Positions 60,775 to 64,000 of a DNA stretch of 64,000 nucleotides are shown here, piece after piece. The position numbers were made by a program, and so were the translations under genes. How positions within the stretch are numbered: the first letter of the stretch is position 1; the number at the start of each line of letters is the position of its first letter. This stretch comes from Talinum fruticosum (lineage: Eukaryota; Streptophyta; Magnoliopsida; Caryophyllales; Talinaceae): positions 186,001 through 250,000 of the forward strand of contig JAITYX010000161.1 of the NCBI GenBank assembly GCA_021018815.1. Reading direction: 5' to 3'. The notes beneath the pieces are model-generated. The model searched no databases and had not been told where the DNA came from. It worked only from the letters and a program-made list of their open reading frames with translations.

Positions 60775-61290
60775 CCAGTAACCATGACCTCTTCTCCTAC
60801 CGCCACGTATTGCACAACCCGCAGCCTCTCCTCACAACGCCACGAGCACGGACGCGAGGCACGCATTCCTCCTCCTCCATTTGCACTCGCTTCACCCCTT
60901 CTTAGTTCACTCTATTTTTTTGTCCGACATTTCTATTTCTCCTTTCTTTCCTACTTAGGGGAGTTTAAGTTTAATTTTAATTTTTTCATATTGTATGTTT
61001 CGAGCACAAGTCAATGAAATTTAAGCATTTTCTCGAGACTTATTGATTCTTCATATCTTTCCGCTCCGATAACTAGCCTACAGACTCTAATAATATTACT
61101 ATGATAATTTGTTGACTTACTCCGATATTTAGTTCTGCTCTAATACTTTATTAATTAGCTCGATAACGAATTATAGCTCTAAATCTTTGTGTCTAACTCT
61201 AACTATTCTAACAGCTTTTCATATTTGAGCACTCGAAAATTATCTATCCGAACTTCTAACTCTAATTTCTAAGTGCTGAATGCATTTCAT
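60775..61290. other. Noncoding 3' region of copia-C
   Basis: No gene supported. The 77-codon ORF at 60784-61017 has no homologue in the other copies that I can see. Inverted counterpart of 3937-4619. Confidence 0.5.
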
Positions 61291-61305
61291 CAAAAAAGGG
61301 GTGAT
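61291..61305 (+). promoter_or_regulatory. Polypurine tract of copia-C
   Basis: CAAAAAAGGGGTGAT directly before the 3' LTR. Confidence 0.8.
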
Positions 61306-62759
61306 TGAAAACTCAGGTATAACTCTTTCTCTCTCTATAGTTTTGAATTCAAGCCATTCACACATCTTGAGAAGCTCATCTTTAAATTTTCATTTATGTC
61401 CGACCAACTCGAAACCATCTCTTGAGTAAAACGCTTAACTTTGGATTTCTTACCCACTTGGGTGCAACTCGGACAGTCATCATGCCTAAATAATTTTACA
61501 TGCATAACTTATTCCGAGCTCGACTTATTACAAAAGTTGAAAAGAAATTACTCTGTTAATTCAAACTTTAAGTCGAACTATTTATTAATCGAGATTATTT
61601 ATTTGGCAAATTGATGCATTGAGTTTATACAATTTTTACTCTTCATTCACCAAAGAGATAGACACAAAATGGAGTTAGAACATATGAAATATTAGACTAA
61701 GAAAATTCCATTTATTTAAGTTAAGGATAATTAAATGCTTAATTATTTAAATTAATTTTTATCCTTAAGTAATCTTGACCAAAGTATTTTTATACTTTGA
61801 GTACCACTTTGATTTGCTTTTTCAAGATGATTAAAGTGATTTAATCTCAATTTAGAAAGGGAAAGCAACTGATTTCTAACCGTTAAACACTAAGAGACAA
61901 AAAAGTCAACTGTTTCAGGACTTGTCAAACACCGTATCAGGTTTATTGTTTCCATTTTCGATAAACTTGAACTTTGAGTGTCATGGTTGTTTCCACCCTT
62001 CATTTTAGTCAACTAGTGGGTTGGAAAACCTTTTGAGCCAAGGACTAAAGCACAATGTTCATCTCTACAACGGTTCTCTTTCTAAGGGACTCGGACTATC
62101 CGTTACAATGGGTAAGGAAGCTTACCAATCCATGATTAGTTATAACGAGATATCTTCCCTATTGATTATAAATTGAAGCTGCTCTTTAACACTTAGAGAA
62201 TTGATGAGATTGCTGGAACTCAAATTTAATCTTATTCTCTCAATCTTTTCTACCTTTCAACTCTATATATAAGTTTTTCTCAACTTCGAGTTGAAACAGT
62301 AAGAAGTCTTCTAATCAATCAAACTCTTACTTTTTCACTTCTCGGTAATTTTCTTTAACCGAGCTATAAGGGGTAACTCGGCTCGGTTATGCCTAGCTAT
62401 AAGGGGTAACTCGGTTAAGAAGTACTCGAGGCGGATAAGAGAACTTTTGTGCCTAGGAAAAATTTGTATTGAATTGCCTATGGAAGCAATTATGTAAGAG
62501 TCGATCCTTGTATTTTATGGATTCAAAATAGTGGATTTCACTTGGTGTCCGGATTAGCATTGTCTCGTGTTTTCTTTTTTTTTTTTGCCCCAGGAGGGTT
62601 TCCACGTATTTTTATGCTCTTACTTTCCGATTTCATTCTTGACTCGTAACCTCTTATCCGAGTTCGACTTAGCGAGAAAATCTTTTATTCCCTAAAATTT
62701 CCTTTTCACCCTATTCAACCTCTTATAGGGTGACTCAAACTCTCAAGAGCAAACCTCTA
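61306..62759 (+). repeat. 3' LTR of copia-C
   Basis: 1454 bp, TGAAAACTCAGG to GAGCAAACCTCTA (final CA changed to TA). Parallel to 26881-28281 throughout, with many scattered differences, so the insertion is not recent. TATA-like TATAAATT at 62167-62174. Poly-T run at 62576-62587. Confidence 0.88.
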
Positions 62760-63071
62760 AAAGAGGCCCTTGACTTACTCCCTATGGTTCAAGGGGATAA
62801 TCATCTTCGCTAGGCCATAACTAAGCTCAAAATGGCAAGGGCCTATAACTCGGAGGGTAAAGGGGCAAAATCTTAAGTTAGCAACCTCGTTCCTGCATAA
62901 AACCGAAGTCGTGGGAAAGTCGACGAGAACATGGCAAGTTTACTACACTGGGAATGACCATACGTCATCCATGAAGTAAGTCCGCCTCAAAACTTACAAA
63001 ATGGCCACTCTCGAAGTGTGTGCTATTCCTAGGACCTAGCATAATCACAATATTAAGAAATACTTCATCTA
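62760..63071 (+). pseudogene. Ty3/Gypsy pol, last piece: integrase C-terminus
   Basis: EALDLLPMVQGDNHLR then AITKLKMARAYNSE follow on from NNMALR at 26877. Later fragments are GKVDENMAS, the PYVIHEV region and IKKYFI-stop at 63071, the normal end of plant Gypsy pol. Frame changes and stops inside. Confidence 0.82.
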
Positions 63072-64000
63072 GGTGCTTTTGGCACCTTTATAAATAGCTA
63101 GAACTCATCGTCCGGTACATGGTTTCTTTCTTTAAAGACCCACCTAGCTCGGGCAACTCTCAAATATTCTAAAAGAATCATCAACGCTTGACGCGACTTT
63201 TCGAAAACGCTCAATGAGGCACAAATTCCTCTTTCGTATGGACTTCAATTTTTGTTGTCAATACAATAGGTAAGCATTTTGGTAACTTTCGCTTCACATT
63301 TTTACTTGTGCCAATTTTGAGGGCAAGAATATGGGCTAATATGATCCCCTAAGGCAATCAAACTTTAGGCAACACTCGCCTCGTATTTCCACATATACCG
63401 ATTTCGGGGCAAGAATTGGGGTTAATATGATCCCTTGGCCAACCAAACTACGCTATAAAAATCAAGGAGCCAATATAATTCTAGAAAGTTGATAAGTTAA
63501 AAAGCTAAGGCTAGTAGGGCTTATTAGCCCGATCGCATGAGGGGTGAACATGAACCCCAATAATAAGAATTTGAAACTCAGTAACAACCAAAAATGCGAG
63601 AGAAGAACTATATAGTAAACCAAGACAAGCAAATATCAAGAATGAGGAAAGAAATTGCAGATAATGTCATAATAGTTAGTATCCACGCAAGCAATCAAAG
63701 CACTAAAGTATGTGCGTGAAATAAGATAAAAGTCATCCGACACGCAGTGCCGCTCAAAAAGTCATCTGTCATGCAGGCCGCTCAAAATTGATCCTAAGCT
63801 ACTCAAGGCAAGGAGTCGGAGAGGTGACTAGTCCTCATGACCATCACCGAGCATTCTCATCCACTCCATCATCCTTTGGGGCCTCCTCCTCGGGGGTTGT
63901 CTCAAGCACGAGAACTCAATTGCAGAGCTAGAGCATGGGAATGAAGCCGAGAGGCATTAGTAACCTACCTATTAAGAATCTTATCATTACCCCTCAATGG
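63072..64000 (+). other. 3' noncoding region of the Gypsy element with a tandem repeat
   Basis: Follows the pol stop. An 86-bp step repeats GGGCAAGAAT...GGG[CT]TAATATGATCCC at 63321 and 63407. No LTR start could be fixed within the window. A short duplicated phrase (GTCATCCGACACGCAGTGCCGCTCAAAA / GTCATCTGTCATGCAGGCCGCTCAAAA type) at 63731 and 63761 is a second small repeat, 30 bp apart. No gene seen. Confidence 0.6.

Larger units (their letters stand above)
26881..62759 (+). mobile_element. Copia-C: plus-strand LTR retrotransposon split by CACTA elements
   Basis: 5' LTR 26881-28281, primer site, gag, pol to 33087, interruption 33088-58535, pol end 58536-58731, extra 3' ORF 59327-60774, polypurine tract 61291-61305, 3' LTR 61306-62759. 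Without the insert it would be about 10.4 kb. It interrupts the Gypsy ORF between FNNMALR and EALDLLPMVQGDNHLR. A clean 5-bp duplication is not visible (AGGTA left, AAAGA right), so one flank has changed. Same family as A, B and D, in the opposite orientation. Confidence 0.88.

Overview
The window looks like intergenic DNA from a flowering plant. It is A/T-rich and made almost entirely of decayed transposable elements. I found no intact host gene, rRNA, tRNA or CRISPR array. Ty1/Copia elements primed by initiator tRNA-Met, a Ty3/Gypsy element with plant-type pol, and CACTA (En/Spm) transposons with TNP2, Transposase_24 and Ulp1-like domains all point to an angiosperm. The sequence does not let me name the species. 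LAYOUT: the ground layer is one old plus-strand Ty3/Gypsy element. It is visible in four pieces: gag/protease 1-900, RT-RNaseH-IN 21666-24316, IN core 26311-26880, and pol end plus 3' noncoding 62760-64000. Three insertions split it. (1) Copia-A, minus strand, 901-21660, has a perfect TAGTA target duplication; copia-B (minus, 1390-13345, GAGTA duplication) sits inside its left LTR. (2) A roughly 2-kb LTR-like insert lies at 24317-26306. (3) Copia-C, plus strand, lies at 26881-62759. Copia-C is itself split in its RNase H region by an outer CACTA-type element (33088-58535). That element contains an inner CACTA element (33506-53804, CGC target duplication), which in turn holds copia-D (minus, 35569-46210). 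The depth is therefore Gypsy > copia-C > CACTA > CACTA > copia-D, five levels. HOW THE PARTS WORK: the four copia copies belong to one family: LTRs of about 1.4-1.6 kb, a Met-tRNA primer site, gag with a CCHC knuckle, pol in the order PR-IN-RT-RNaseH, then an extra ORF between pol and the 3' LTR. Each extra ORF is preceded by a TATA box, which suggests a separate transcript. The inner CACTA encodes a TNP2 transposase on the minus strand. The outer CACTA lacks TNP2 and carries a broken Transposase_24/DUF8039/Ulp1-like gene. The 5' leader of the inner CACTA contains a foldback: two arms of about 440 bp around a GCTGCAG-rich minisatellite, with a solo LTR in one arm and the matching empty site kept in the other. 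CAUTION: near-identical copies differ again and again at CAG/CTG/CCG sites (for example CACTGGTGG versus CACTCGTGG). This may reflect methylation-driven mutation or consensus errors, so single frameshifts should not be over-read. All elements look inactive on this sequence.
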